Shown: in pieces, positions 34,879 to 46,175 of the stretch | How positions within the stretch are numbered: position 1 is the first letter of the stretch | How the letters are laid out: the number at the start of each line of letters is the position of its first letter | Assembly: GCF_905475465.1 (NCBI RefSeq) | Contig: NC_062236.1 | Span: 5,900,001 to 5,964,000 of the forward strand | DNA: 64,000 nt | Direction of reading: 5' to 3' | Source: Pieris napi | Taxonomy: Eukaryota > Arthropoda > Insecta > Lepidoptera > Pieridae | Made by a program: the position numbers and the translations under genes | Notes under the pieces: generated by a model | What the model was told of the DNA's origin: nothing | Seen by the model: the letters and a program-made list of their open reading frames with translations, nothing else | Databases searched by the model: none

Positions 34879-36918
34879 GGGGAGGCCGGGGTTCAAAGTG
34901 CCGGGGGTAGGTTGTTCCGATCCGAATAACTCCGCCAAGAAAAGAGATAGCAATAAGTGTGAAGTGCGTCGCGAATCGTCATACCATCACGCTATTGCAT
35001 CACCCATTTTAGTAACGTTCTGTCGGCGTGTGAGAGCGGTAACCGATTAGTGACACATAAACGTCACGTAAGTAAATATTTTCATTCTTAAACTTTTTGG
35101 TCTATATCAATCATTTTTCTAGTTATTTGTGAGTAGCTTGCAATTATCGGTTGGGCGAACTATAGTGAATATCTTTTAAATGTTATTGTAGGCTTTTTAT
35201 AACATCTTCAATAATTATTGGAGGTCACTTTGAAAATGGAATTTGGGGTTCAAAGTTCCTCTAGTGTGGGGCTAGTTGTTCCGGGGAACAACGTGCCCCG
35301 TAATGAAACACGTAAATAATAAAACTAATATTTTTTTAGGATGAGAATCTATAAACGGAAAAACGAACGGGGCAAGGTTTCGATAGACCTTTTGCAGCGG
35401 GGAGCTGATGCTGTTATTAAATCTGGTCGTAAGCTTAAAACGGTAGCTCGGGAACTAGAAATATGTCATATGACATTAAAAGTCGAAAGCCGGTTTAACA
35501 CCAACTGTGGGTTACTATTCTAGACAGGTTTTCAATCACGACCAGGAGAAGACATTGGCAGATTATTTGTTAATATGTGCATCAATTTACTTTGGTCTCT
35601 TGCTAGAAGAAATGAGGAAGTTAGCATATAGTTGTGCTGTTAAATTTGACATGCCTAACATTCTAGTCTCTTGGCATAGAAATAAGGAAGCTGGAGCTGA
35701 TTGGTTCACAGATTTTCTGAAAAGAAATCCGAAGAAAAGAAGAAGCTGTTAAACCCTTACCTAAAGCACCACCGAGATCATCTACAACAAATATGCGACG
35801 AATAAGAAAATAAGCAATACTGACAGATACGCCTGAAAAGAACGCTTTGGCTGAAGAAAAAGCAAGAAGAGGAAAGAGCAATAGGAAAATAAAGGGAAAG
35901 GAAATTCAAAAAAGAGTCGGAAAGAAAAAGGCGACCGGTGAAAACAAGCGCAATTCTATAGTGACACGTTAATCTCTAAATGGTAAAGAAAATGCGACTC
36001 GGAAAATCCTGCAGAAAGATGATCATGGAAGTGATAGTGAAAAAGACAGCCTGGAATGGTATTGTTTAATATGTTGCGACTCATATTCTAATTCACAACC
36101 AGGTGAACAATGGATTGAATCCGAAAATGGGAAAAATGCCTAAAATCTAAAGATGTTTATTACTATGTTTGTCCGAATTGTAATTCTGACGACGAAATCT
36201 TTAAATAATTAATTTTTAAGCACTGCGAGACTGAAATAAAACTATAATTTAAGTAAACCTTTAATTAGATTATTGATCTCAGTAAAGAAAATGCTATGAG
36301 ACTGAATATAGAAACTTTTGTTGGAAATGTTAAAATTTGTTGATTTTTCTTTTTGTTTTAATTAAAATAAATGGTTTGGTTTTTCACAAATTGACGTTTG
36401 TCAAAGTTGATTAATATTATAGATGTTTATTAGACATAAGTCCTAATTAAAAGGTCGTATTACATTATTAGTATTAATACTTGCTACTATTTTGTTTATA
36501 GTTTTGTTTTCATTAAAGCCTGTTAGTTGAAAATAAGTCGTAATCATTAAAATTTTGTACTTTATTCATATTATAAATGAAGCTTTCATAAATATTCAGA
36601 AAATTATTTATTTTATACATACTTTTCCATCTAATATGTATACTATTACCTCATTAATGATTGGAGTTGACAGCGGAACAACTTACCTCAACTAAGGAAC
36701 AACCAGCCCCTTTGTGGGGCGGGTTGTTCCGTGTCGACTTGCTACAAAAAAAATATCCTGTGCCAAAATATATTATTATTTCAATGAATTTGACTTTACA
36801 ATTTGAAACAAGGATAATTTCTGATTATATTTATACAGGTATCGTGGATTTTAATCTTTCACATTACATTCATATTACGTCTTACTCAAAAATCGGAACT
36901 TCGAACCCCGGCCTCCCC
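34879..36918 (+). mobile_element. Pogo/Tigger-like DNA transposon, deleted
   Basis: Perfect 16-base inverted ends, GGGGAGGCCGGGGTTC (34879-34894) and GAACCCCGGCCTCCCC (36903-36918), are flanked by TA at 34877-34878 and 36919-36920. A TA duplication marks the Tc1/mariner/pogo superfamily. A GTTGTTCCG motif repeats near both ends (about 34,912, 35,275 and 36,725) and may be a subterminal transposase site. The coding remnant is annotated separately. Confidence 0.88.
35341..36206 (+). pseudogene. Pogo-like transposase, frameshifted and lacking DDE core
   Basis: Three pieces in order. First, 35,341-35,520 is a psq-type helix-turn-helix start (MRIYKRKNERGKVS, then VARELEICHMTL). Second, 35,507-35,752 is a CENP-B-like DNA-binding part (ASIYFGLLLEEMRKLAY ... 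GADWFTDFLKRNP). Third, about 35,760-36,206 is a basic linker with ILTDTPEKNALAEEKARR followed by a cysteine-rich end (WYCLICCDSYSNSQPGEQW, then YYVCPNCNSDDE in a shifted frame). The roughly 200-residue DDE catalytic domain expected between the second and third pieces is missing. The protein is therefore dead, but it shows what the autonomous element encoded: a pogo transposase with a C-terminal zinc-binding module. Confidence 0.82.
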
Positions 36919-37263
36919 TACTTATAAATGTGTTAATAAACATGTTCTGACGTTTATACTAAAATAACATTTCCATAGCCAAAGTAAAACCAGCGAAATT
37001 ACCTCCTAGACACAAGCTGTAATTATAAATAGACAATATAAGTAATCTACGAACTAGTTAATTTTAATAGCTCATGCCGTCTAAGCGTTATCAATTGTGT
37101 ATTTTTGTATTGTTCCCGCCACCCTATCAAATGTATTCAACAATAAAATTATTTAATTGCTTAACTGTGGCAGTTATCATTAAAAAAATGGGTCAAACGG
37201 AACGCCGAATAGTGTCTACGTTTAATAATAAAACAAATTTTATATTTAGATTTACAGTTAATA

Positions 37264-37719
37264 GACCAGTGCCGATAATTTTTGAAACCAAAAAAAATTA
37301 CAGTAGGATGAAACCCATTAGAAAAGCAGGGGAATATGATCAAAATGAAAGGAAAAATAAATTACGGTCGATCTGAGGTCGGGAAGGGGTAGGGGGGGAG
37401 TTTTAAGGGTAAAAAACGGTTTATCTCGATTTCCGGCAAAATTAAAAGCCCTATCGAAGAAAACTAAATGGCAAAGTTGTAGGTCATAAAAAGATCTACA
37501 ACTTTTGTATTCACACATTTTTCACATAACCTCAAAATTTATGTGAAAAATTCAAAAAACCAGAAGAAGTAGGGAAGGGGATTCCCCTTCCCGACCTCAG
37601 ATCGACCGTAATTTATTTTTCCTTTCATTTTGATCATATTCCCCTGCTTTTCTAATGGGTTTCATCCTACTGTAATTTTTTTCACTTTTTATTATTTTTA
37701 AAGGCTATCTGCACTGGTC
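37264..37719. mobile_element. Hairpin MITE with TA flanks
   Basis: The ends are GACCAGTGC (37264) and GCACTGGTC (37711-37719), with TA on each side. Inside, about 100 bases from 37,290 are repeated inverted at 37,582-37,685, including AGCAGGGGAATATGATCAAA and TCGATCTGAGGTCGGGAAGG. The 100-codon plus-strand frame that crosses it is an artefact of the inverted repeat. Confidence 0.72.
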
Positions 37720-39225
37720 TATAACGAGGCAACGATACTTTGGCCTATGTATGAAAAACATCACGAAAGTTAAAAAAATTATAATATACTATAAAAGTCA
37801 AATAAAGATATATTTTTGATTACAAAACAACAATATTTCTAGGATGTTAATTGATGTTATCACTTAGCACAATTTATCTGTCTGTCTTTAACTCTCGCCT
37901 TCGCTGTCTAGGGGTGCCAATAGATATATATTACATATAATAAAGTGTTAAATAGACAGTCTATTTTATGATAAATTTCGCTTACTGACAGAAACATTGA
38001 TGAATAGAAATTTAAGCCAGGAGCCTGATATCAGGATTATTTCTATTATATACAGTTAAACAAATCTAAAAATATTAGTAATATGTACAGATTATACAGA
38101 TCTTTTATCTTACTGAGGTATAGAGTTCTCTACTTAGTTATATTTAGTTCTTGTAATTTCCCAGAGTACACTAACTACTAAGTAAGTGTGTTACTACTAA
38201 GCACTGTACGCTGAGAAATTACACCTAAGCGAGGTCTTGAGTTTCTAGACCTAAGCTAGAAACTTCATGTTTTCTATTATGCACTTGCACATGTTAATCA
38301 GTATGATAAAAATTGTATTTCCAAAGCCAACTTATCTGAAACAAATAAAACGCGGCATTGTTTCTGTGCTGTGTAGAAAAACGTCGTATTTTGCTGACGG
38401 GTCAAAAAATAAATACTAGAGTTGTCCGAAACTTCAGTAATTAGCTATAGGATATAATATAGGCAAGGACAGACTTATTTTGTACGATACTAATGTTGTT
38501 TACGTTATGTCACAATCAGTCTGAGTAAACAGTGACCTAAGGACCTTTTATTTTTAATTTATGTTGACTGATTACTGTGGCGCTAAAGATAATACTGTTG
38601 CTAGGTGCACGAATAATAAACTTTGATATCAATTCTTTGCTTAGTAACCAAATTATATCAAAGGGTGTTATATTCTATGATTACATTTTTTTTCATTTTA
38701 AGTATAATCGGAACACTTCCTCGGCCGATAGATTTACATATGACTATTGTTTGCATAATACACATTTAGTAAATAAATGAAAGACATAGGACGCAAGGTA
38801 GATATATATAGAATATAATAAAGATATTTTTACTTGAAAAACGTGGTTTGGCTTGATAATTCAATTCATGTTCAATCAAGTAATGAAAACGATACAGGAA
38901 AGTAACGTTTTGACAGTATATTACGAAGATACTTTAAAAGGAAGTGAGAAATATATTATATAATAATATACTTAGACATAATTTTTTAAATCAAAAATAG
39001 AAGCTGTATTTAAAATCGCTATCATAATGAATTAGAATGCACTTTTGATGTTTGAATTTGGTTTGTTTATGACTCTCGTTATCTTAATGCCAAGACAATA
39101 TTTTGTACACGATGTAAACAACTTAAATTGACTATGGGCCATTAGATCGTTATTCTATTCTCAATTTCTGACACATCATTCATAACCTCTTGAGGGATCA
39201 AACATCTGTTGTGCTCTTAGTGAAA
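37720..39225. other. Intergenic, upstream of the insulin-like gene pair
   Basis: No exon-like coding. A loose inverted pair occurs at about 38,153-38,222 (TAATTTCCCAGAGTAC against GTACGCTGAGAAATTA). Promoter elements for the insulin-like gene cannot be named. Confidence 0.4.
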
Positions 39226-41886
39226 ATGGATCCAAAATATTATGTACGTAATTTTTAAGATTTAATTTAATACGAATTTATTTAAATTATTTCGCTTATA
39301 GCAATAGTTCTTAAAAAATTTAAACTGTACGATTTGAAAATGGAATGCCACCTGCGAGTTTTAAGTAATTTGACTTATACTTGCTATTTGAATTTTGTAG
39401 AGGTCTTTTAACTTAAATGTTTTTGTATAATTGTTACAGGTGTACATAATTCTTCTACTACATAGCGCCTTCAACCCTATCGAAGCGGAAACGGAAACAT
39501 ACCGAATGACGGATCACGTTTTCACCTGTAGCAAATGGCTTTCATCAGTTATTGAAAACCTTTGCAATAACGTCTACAGAATTGTTAAGAGAGACACTTC
39601 GTTATTGATGGGTGAGTATTTTTTAAGTATTAGTTAGGTAGGTTAGATAGATTTACTTAATAAATTTTATAGGAGGAATATAGGCGTTTTAAGTTCTTAA
39701 TATATGTTTTTTGGTAATTACAATGATATTAAATCCACTTTATAATATTACCAGAAATTTAGTTGGATATAATTTTTTTCATTATCGATGCTTTTTCAAA
39801 GGTTTATATTAATCGATTTGTTCAATTTCATTTCACGTGAGAAAGTAAAAATAATTTAATTCGATTCAGTTACTAATACGTTGTAAGTTTATAAAATATT
39901 TTCTAAATGTAGTTTAGTTATTAGGAATGTATTATATATAGTCCTTTCAATCACACGTAGTAATCACGCCGAAAAATAAAATAATAGTAATAATTCATAA
40001 ATATATGACTTTGTTAGAAAAAACAATCTCGTATATAAACGATTGACAGCTATTAAATAGCGCCGACGGGATTTGAACGGATGACGGTTAAGAGTCGCAC
40101 GCTAATAGATAAAAAATATGGTTTCAATTTATACAAACTAATTACGTTCACAAGGAACGTTTTTAAAATTTAATTTACAACAATATATGCTTACAAAGCA
40201 TTGAATCTGTAAACCAATAATGAAATTAAGTATTGCCTACACAATACTTCAATGGTAAGGTTTTATTAAAACATTTTTTTCTTCTGCGCGTATTTGCAAT
40301 CATCCCTAAGCTATGAGCGAATCTGTCCTGTGTTGCTTTCATGTGGAGTGGCTTCCCATTGGAAGCACCTAGTCATCTACTGCCGGTCTTCTAGCTCTAG
40401 ATTATGGTGACGTTTCAGTCGTCTCAAATACTGTTCTATGGTGAGTTGGCGCGCAAGTTCGTTCGGGTGATAGATTAACCGCTCTTGGTATTTAGCTGCC
40501 AGTCTCCGGATTTCCCCTTTGATTGCTTTCATTTCAAGGTGTTCGTGAACTTCGTCATTGGTTTTGTACCATGGTACTTTTGTCCCACAGTTGGAGGCCA
40601 TACATCCAAATTTATATTAATCCACGATCAATGTGAAAGTCTTAAAATATCTTACATATTAATTGTTCACGACTCGAACCCCAAGACTTCTACTATAGGA
40701 AATAGAACGATGTATGTTCGACATTTCGTTAAATTCCAAAAGTGGTGTTTAAATTTATACAAAAGATTAAGTTAATATTCTAAGTAACTTTCGTACTACG
40801 ATACTGTACCTTATTTCTATATACGTATAGCGACAATCTCTGATAGCTGACCCGTGCCCACATCGTAGGGCAACTTTTTGTAAATTCAATATAAAAAAAT
40901 TGATATATGCTGCCATATTTTTTCTTTAGAAGTCATCGTTCGCAAAAAACGTTTTCGTTCAACCGCTTTTACTGGGACTATGCAAATCCAACTACCAAGA
41001 AAAAGCCTATTACATTTTTCCTCTTAATGTCACAAATAACACGGCTTTCTATTGCTGATAGAATTTTAATAATTAATTTTTGTAGATCCAGAGATTAGGT
41101 AATCTCCTTTTTTAACTTTTTTTAATATCTGTATAGATCTACCTTATTTATTAAGCTCTCTCTCTTAATGTTACATTATTTACAATAAAGTAATAATGTA
41201 AGTTAAGCACGTATAAGAATTAATAACAAAATAAACAAAACGCTAAATGCACAACTTTGTCCTAATAAAGCAGTTTTGTAAACTATAAAAAAATCTTAAT
41301 TAATGATAGATTAAGTTGACAGTGAGGTAGAGTATTTAAGGGTTCACAGTGATTAGACAGTAATTGTTTCTAGTCGGTTGGCATACAAAGCAGTTTTAGA
41401 AAAATTTAAATAAAACATGCAAATACATGATCCCACGCCCCAGCGGTTTAGATTCAAACTGTACGTCTAAATAGTGTAAGCGGTAGTTGATCTAGTTCTT
41501 AGGGTAGGAAATTAAACACTCCAATGATGACTTGATTCACTATAATTCACTTCACTGATTTTACGTAAACTGTATAACTTCAAACTTGAACTAAGGAATT
41601 GCCCGTGCGCATGCGTTACAACCTCTTTTAAACATATTAAAAGCTAAAAATAGAATATTACGTATAATTAGTTGTCTTTATTTTTTCTGTTCTAGAAAAA
41701 CTCACACCGCGCGATATTCAGAAGAGTGTGAATAGACGTCGGTTTCTAGCTGAAGAGAAATGGCGTCGCTTGCGTAGGCAAGTCGCGACTGAGTGCTGTG
41801 TGGAGGCATGTACGATCAGCAACATCATTTTGTACTGCCCCGAGAACTCCAAAGTCATTAAAGAAAACCCCCATATCTTTGGTTAA
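39226..41886 (+). CDS. Insulin-like peptide 1
   Basis: Three exons: 39226-39243 (MDPKYY), 39440-39611 and 41696-41886, with GT-AG borders in phases 0 and 1; 126 residues. The signal peptide is split by intron 1 (MDPKYY|VYIILLLHSAFNPIEA). The B chain is VFTCSKWLSSVIENLCNNVY, with the C-x11-C spacing of insulins, but Ser replaces the usual Gly after the first Cys. Dibasic KR follows. The C peptide ends at RRLRR. The A chain, QVATECCVEACTISNIILYC, has the CC-x3-C-x8-C pattern. Fifteen residues follow the last Cys, which is unusual for bombyxins and recalls the tails of IGF-like peptides. I infer a secreted hormone acting on the insulin receptor. Intron 2 (phase 1, in the C peptide) is at the ancestral insulin position. 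Confidence 0.88.
40058..40115 (-). repeat. SINE head fragment
   Basis: On the minus strand it contains ATTAGCGTGCGACTCTTAAC and a B-box-like CGTTCAAATCCCG. This is the tRNA-derived head of the same SINE family as 27,386-27,660. It lies in intron 2 of insulin-like peptide 1. Confidence 0.5.
40377..40601 (-). pseudogene. Jockey-clade LINE C-terminal fragment
   Basis: A 74-codon frame reading VPWYKTNDEVHEHLEMKAIK and then YQERLIYHPNELARQL and LRRLKR. Jockey reverse transcriptase polyproteins end with 'PWY..N...H.DL....V..EI......Y..RL..HPN.LA..L......RRLKR', which fits closely. The fragment is only this end, inside intron 2 of insulin-like peptide 1. Confidence 0.75.
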
Positions 41887-44259
41887 TTAAACCTTAAGAC
41901 TTTAGAATCACTTTAGCAAAGGCATTCCATGAATTGATAGAACAGACTTTTTTTTAACTTGGACTTGAACTTTTTATAAGTGCGGGATTCAGTCAATAAA
42001 ATTAACAAGCAAATAAAGTGATATAATGTAAATCCACGAAATAGATAAATACGGTTGGATTTGTGGTGTAGGCGTAAGGAAAGCGTAGATTAAACAATCA
42101 CATCTCATAGATTTGGCATAAGTATGAAATGCAGTAGTGAGTTTCGTAGCCGCGACACTGGTGTAACGACGAGATTCTTCCAACAGTATTCATCTAATTC
42201 GTGGTTAAATTAATATTTGGATATATTTAGATGTGGGTAAAATAATCGAATAGCACTTCGGGCACAACTGACAATAAAATTTATAAAACTTTTCTAGTTT
42301 TTATTTAATAAGCCAAAAAAATATTAGTTTACTGTTTATAATGATTAAAAGAATAAGAAGCTTGTCTTTAGTCGTCTTCAATTTTAAATGTAAGCTGCGA
42401 CATGATTCTTTGTGTATTATATTTGATAGTACATCAAACGTTCTAGTTATTAAATTTACCTACCCTTGGCTAATCCGATCAATAATTGCATTTTAAAGTA
42501 ATATCTTTGGTAATTCAAAAGCTATGCCAACATCGAGTGAGCTGTACTAAAAATTGCGAAATACCATCACGAAAATATAGTGTATAGCTTATTAATAATA
42601 TATCAAATTTCTCTAACAAGTTCGTATAACTTTCGTAAGGTACTTCTTTTCGTAGCTTATAGATTAAGGGAATTCATAACAAGGTTTATTTGTTAAACAA
42701 AAACAACAAAAAGTATACATCGAATTTCTAATCTAAATAATAATAATTGTAAGAGTGCTTGCTTCCTCCACTAAGCTACCTTCGGTAGATATAATATAAA
42801 TGTGGTCCAGGCACAGGTCAAGTCTATATTCCATAACTCTCACACCACACGAGTCGAGCTATTGTGGCGTGGTTTTCAAACACCACCAACATCGTAATAT
42901 AGGACTTCTGAAATTCTTCTTAAAGGAAATTAAAAAGCTTGTAATGTTATAAGTTTACCCTTGCTGGCATTCCAATCCGAAACATTTAGTACATGTCTGG
43001 TACTTGATGTTAAATTTAGAATTATTTAGATTTGCTTAGATGCGTCATGTCTCAAGGTTAGTTATTTTGGGAGAATTAATAAGATGAATTAATAATTTCA
43101 GGAGAAAAGACGCTGTTTCACAGGGTTCCATGAATTACATGAATATGATAATTTTAGACGCAGGATTCTAGATAAATGAGTAATCGGAGTGACAGTTCGG
43201 GTGTGGTTATAGTGATGTACATAGCAAGTACAAAAATATTCAATGCTTACTTGGCAGATCTCTACACCTTTAAAAGCTTCCAGACAAATTTGGGTAGGAC
43301 GGCTAATTTATAGTCAAGCTTGCAAACTACACAGTAGGTTGTAAAAAGCACACTAATTTATTTAGTTACAGCATACATGCCAAACAAGAATTTTACTAAC
43401 ATATCAACTTAGACTACCTACTAACAATAATTTCTACTTAAGAGGGGGCCATAAATCAAAACCACTCATCATAGATTTAAATTTTATATGTGTTTATGAC
43501 GTTTGAATAAAAAAAACTTATTGCTATTTCACTATCATTTTGATATTAATCTGATGAAAAACACTACAAATTAAGTCTATAATTACATATAAAAAAAAAT
43601 CACTAGGTAACTTCTAATTGTTATTTTAGATAGTATTCAATTATGGCGTGTTTTATTGAGCCTAAAATGTATTTATTTACATTAGTTTGATCTAGAGCTA
43701 TTACTAAGGATTTGATTAAATATTGTTATTTTACGACTTATTTAAATAAAAAGCATTTGGCGCTTACTTCATTTTTGTTAAGCGAAACACTGAATCTTAT
43801 GTCACGCGAACTTCGGGCATACGTTTGTTTGTAGTGTCAGTCGTTCCCAGTACATTATATTATTTCTCTATGGTCAGTCGCTATCGCTTCATTAAGACGA
43901 GAACACTACGCTTCTTTGCGCCAATTATAATTTAACGAGTTTACGTTATAATTACAACTAGTAAAAAAAATACCTTTACATTAAATCTATCTAACCTCTA
44001 GCATTTAGTGTTAGTAAGATATATATATATAATAAAAGAAAGATTTAAATTAATTTCAAAACAAACCAGTAAATGTAAGCTAAACAGATATTATTTGATG
44101 ATTTTATTGAACATGATACGTATACAATTTTATTTGCCGCTGTTAGGTGTTAATTAATTTCTACATTCAAACCTACCTACATTTCGAAATAGCTTTGTTG
44201 GGTCTAGCAATTAAAAAAAAATACTTAGCCAGATGCAGAATGCAGATTTGGATAACCGA
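41887..44259. other. Region between the two insulin-like genes
   Basis: A candidate AATAAA for insulin-like peptide 1 is at 41,995-42,000, about 110 bases past its stop. The rest is AT-rich, without an exon I can support. Confidence 0.4.
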
Positions 44260-44656
44260 GGCCCAATTTTGCGTGTACCGTCCGTAGCAGTTTTTACTCT
44301 CGCCACGTGGTTAATCCGACACTGGTTATATTCACAATCTCTATTCGTCACCCACTCGGTAGAAGTATAGATATAAATAGTAAACCGAATATGACTATTT
44401 TATCTAACTGTATTGCATATACTACGAATCGTACAGAATGCCCTCAAGTGACCCAGCCCTGTAGATGTGCGACCGTTGCTCCGCGGTGATTGCTGTCATT
44501 TCTAAGACGAGTGGAGAAGGACGCGCGGGTAAAATAATAAATTTTGCTAGCTAAGCGCATTTTAAGCGCATTCTTAAACGCCGCACTCAGGCACTTTCTT
44601 AGCGCTTAGCTAAATTGTTTAGTTTCACTCGACCGGTGTTTTGCAAAATCAGGCCC
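44260..44656. mobile_element. Possible hAT-like MITE
   Basis: The ends GGCCCAATTTTGC (44260) and GCAAAATCAGGCCC (ending 44656) are inverted relatives. They are flanked by ATAACCGA and TCAACCGA, an imperfect 8-base duplication with six matching bases. An 8-base target site is typical of hAT elements. There is no coding. The evidence is short. Confidence 0.4.
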
Positions 44657-45345
44657 TCAACCGATAGCTTTAAGTGTTTAACAGCGGAAGGGAAAGCCTG
44701 AGTAAAAACTAATCTAACTTGCTAAAATAATAACAACCGTTACTTAAGCTATGCCTATATACATGTTTGCACAGTATCTTTTGACGTTTTCAACGTAGCT
44801 AACAGAACGACGTAAGCAAACCGGCTTCATATTTACCGACGGTAATTTTTTTAATAAATTAAAAACATTAAATAATAATAAGGTAGACTAGGATACTAAA
44901 AGGATAACTGAAGCTTCAGATACAAACAAGAATTTTCATAACAGAAGTAATTTAATAGGGTTCGATCCGCTTCCCGCTAGCCTATGCAACATGATCATGG
45001 AATAGGAATATTAAAATTTAAAGCGCTCTATATAAACCTGGGCTTCCCAATATTATCATATCAAGGCATACATTTCAATACCTAGAGAAGCTACATCTTA
45101 AAATAAGCTTTTATCTAATGGTAAGAATTAAAATACTAAAAAAGGCAAACGTTTTTACATGCATACAATTGCTAGTTACTTAGCTATAAAGTCTTTTTAA
45201 TTTTGACAAGTTTTTACTCTATTTTTCGTAGACGTACCTTGCATAACAACCGACTTAATAGGCTTGATAGATTGCTTAAAGGACAAGGGCGTAGATTGCT
45301 CTCAGTATTATATGGATTTTTTATTAATACTTTTAGAATTGGAAC

Positions 45346-45846
45346 ATGAAGCTTGCAGTGATAGTTTTATGTGTGATGACGATGTCACGAGCCGATCAGG
45401 AAACACCTGTGGTTCTATGTGGAAGGGAACTTGCCAATGCCAGAGTGTTAGTTTGCTATGGCGCTGAGTTTGTTTCTAAACGAGCGTCACCGCAATCTAT
45501 AGTCGGTTAGTACATTTTATTATATACCTTCATGTTTATTTTTTATTTCTTTAAAAGGCTGTTTAGAAAATAAATGGAATCATGTTAACTTTAAACTCTG
45601 GCTAAATTAACAAATCTCGCCATTTTAATCTACCTTCGATATACTTGCATCTATCAAATATATTGTAATTAATCAACTGATTTTACAGCGGCATTAGCAA
45701 GTGGCGATAAATGGATTGAAGAACTCATGTGGGGAGGGCGTCGTGCCGCTATAAGTGCTGATTGGAACCGATACAAAAGGGGCGGGTTGGCTGATGAATG
45801 CTGTCTTAAACCCTGCACCACCGCTGATATACTTAACTACTGCTAA
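45346..45846 (+). CDS. Insulin-like peptide 2 (bombyxin-like)
   Basis: Two exons, 45346-45505 and 45689-45846, joined in phase 1; 105 residues. Residues 1-16 are a signal peptide (MKLAVIVLCVMTMSRA). The B chain, PVVLCGRELANARVLVCYGA, has CG and the C-x11-C spacing of bombyxin B chains (CGR.LAN.....C). KR at 45-46 is the first cleavage site. The C peptide ends in KR before the A chain GGLADECCLKPCTTADILNYC, which stops right after the last Cys, as in bombyxins. AATAAA is at 45,917. Bombyx bombyxin genes are known to lack introns, whereas this gene keeps the ancestral C-peptide intron. The start is the only ATG that opens a signal peptide in this frame. A 67-codon frame upstream in another phase is spurious. 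Confidence 0.93.
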
Positions 45847-46175
45847 ACGTGTGATTAAAATATCTCCTGTACATATGTATTTAAACTTCGGTAAGCTGGC
45901 CTAACTTAAATAGATAAATAAATATATTTACCTGGTCGTTTGTATTCCTTTGATTGTGAAATCATTAAAAAATTACAACGGCATAGAAGATACAAGTATT
46001 TAATTTGTGAAAATATGTTTTATTCAATACATAGTTTATTATAAATTATTGCAAATTTGTAATTGGTTATTCAATAGTGTACACAAATATATATATACAT
46101 TTTATGCCTGTGGAATGTCAGAATTAGTTCCAAGCGGAAATAAAAACACCCCGTATTTTTTTATAATTACATGAT
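45847..46175. other. Convergent gap between insulin-like and receptor genes
   Basis: About 330 bases between two stop codons facing each other. It holds the polyadenylation signal of insulin-like peptide 2 and probably the 3' end of the receptor transcript. Confidence 0.5.

Noticed and set aside
35341..35752. Two adjacent ORFs as host genes
   Set aside because: They lie inside perfect TIRs with TA flanks and match parts of a pogo-type transposase.
37074..37376. 100-codon plus-strand ORF
   Set aside because: Its second half is one arm of a hairpin MITE.
45264..45467. 67-codon ORF over the insulin-like peptide 2 start
   Set aside because: It is out of frame with the clear B chain and has no known features.
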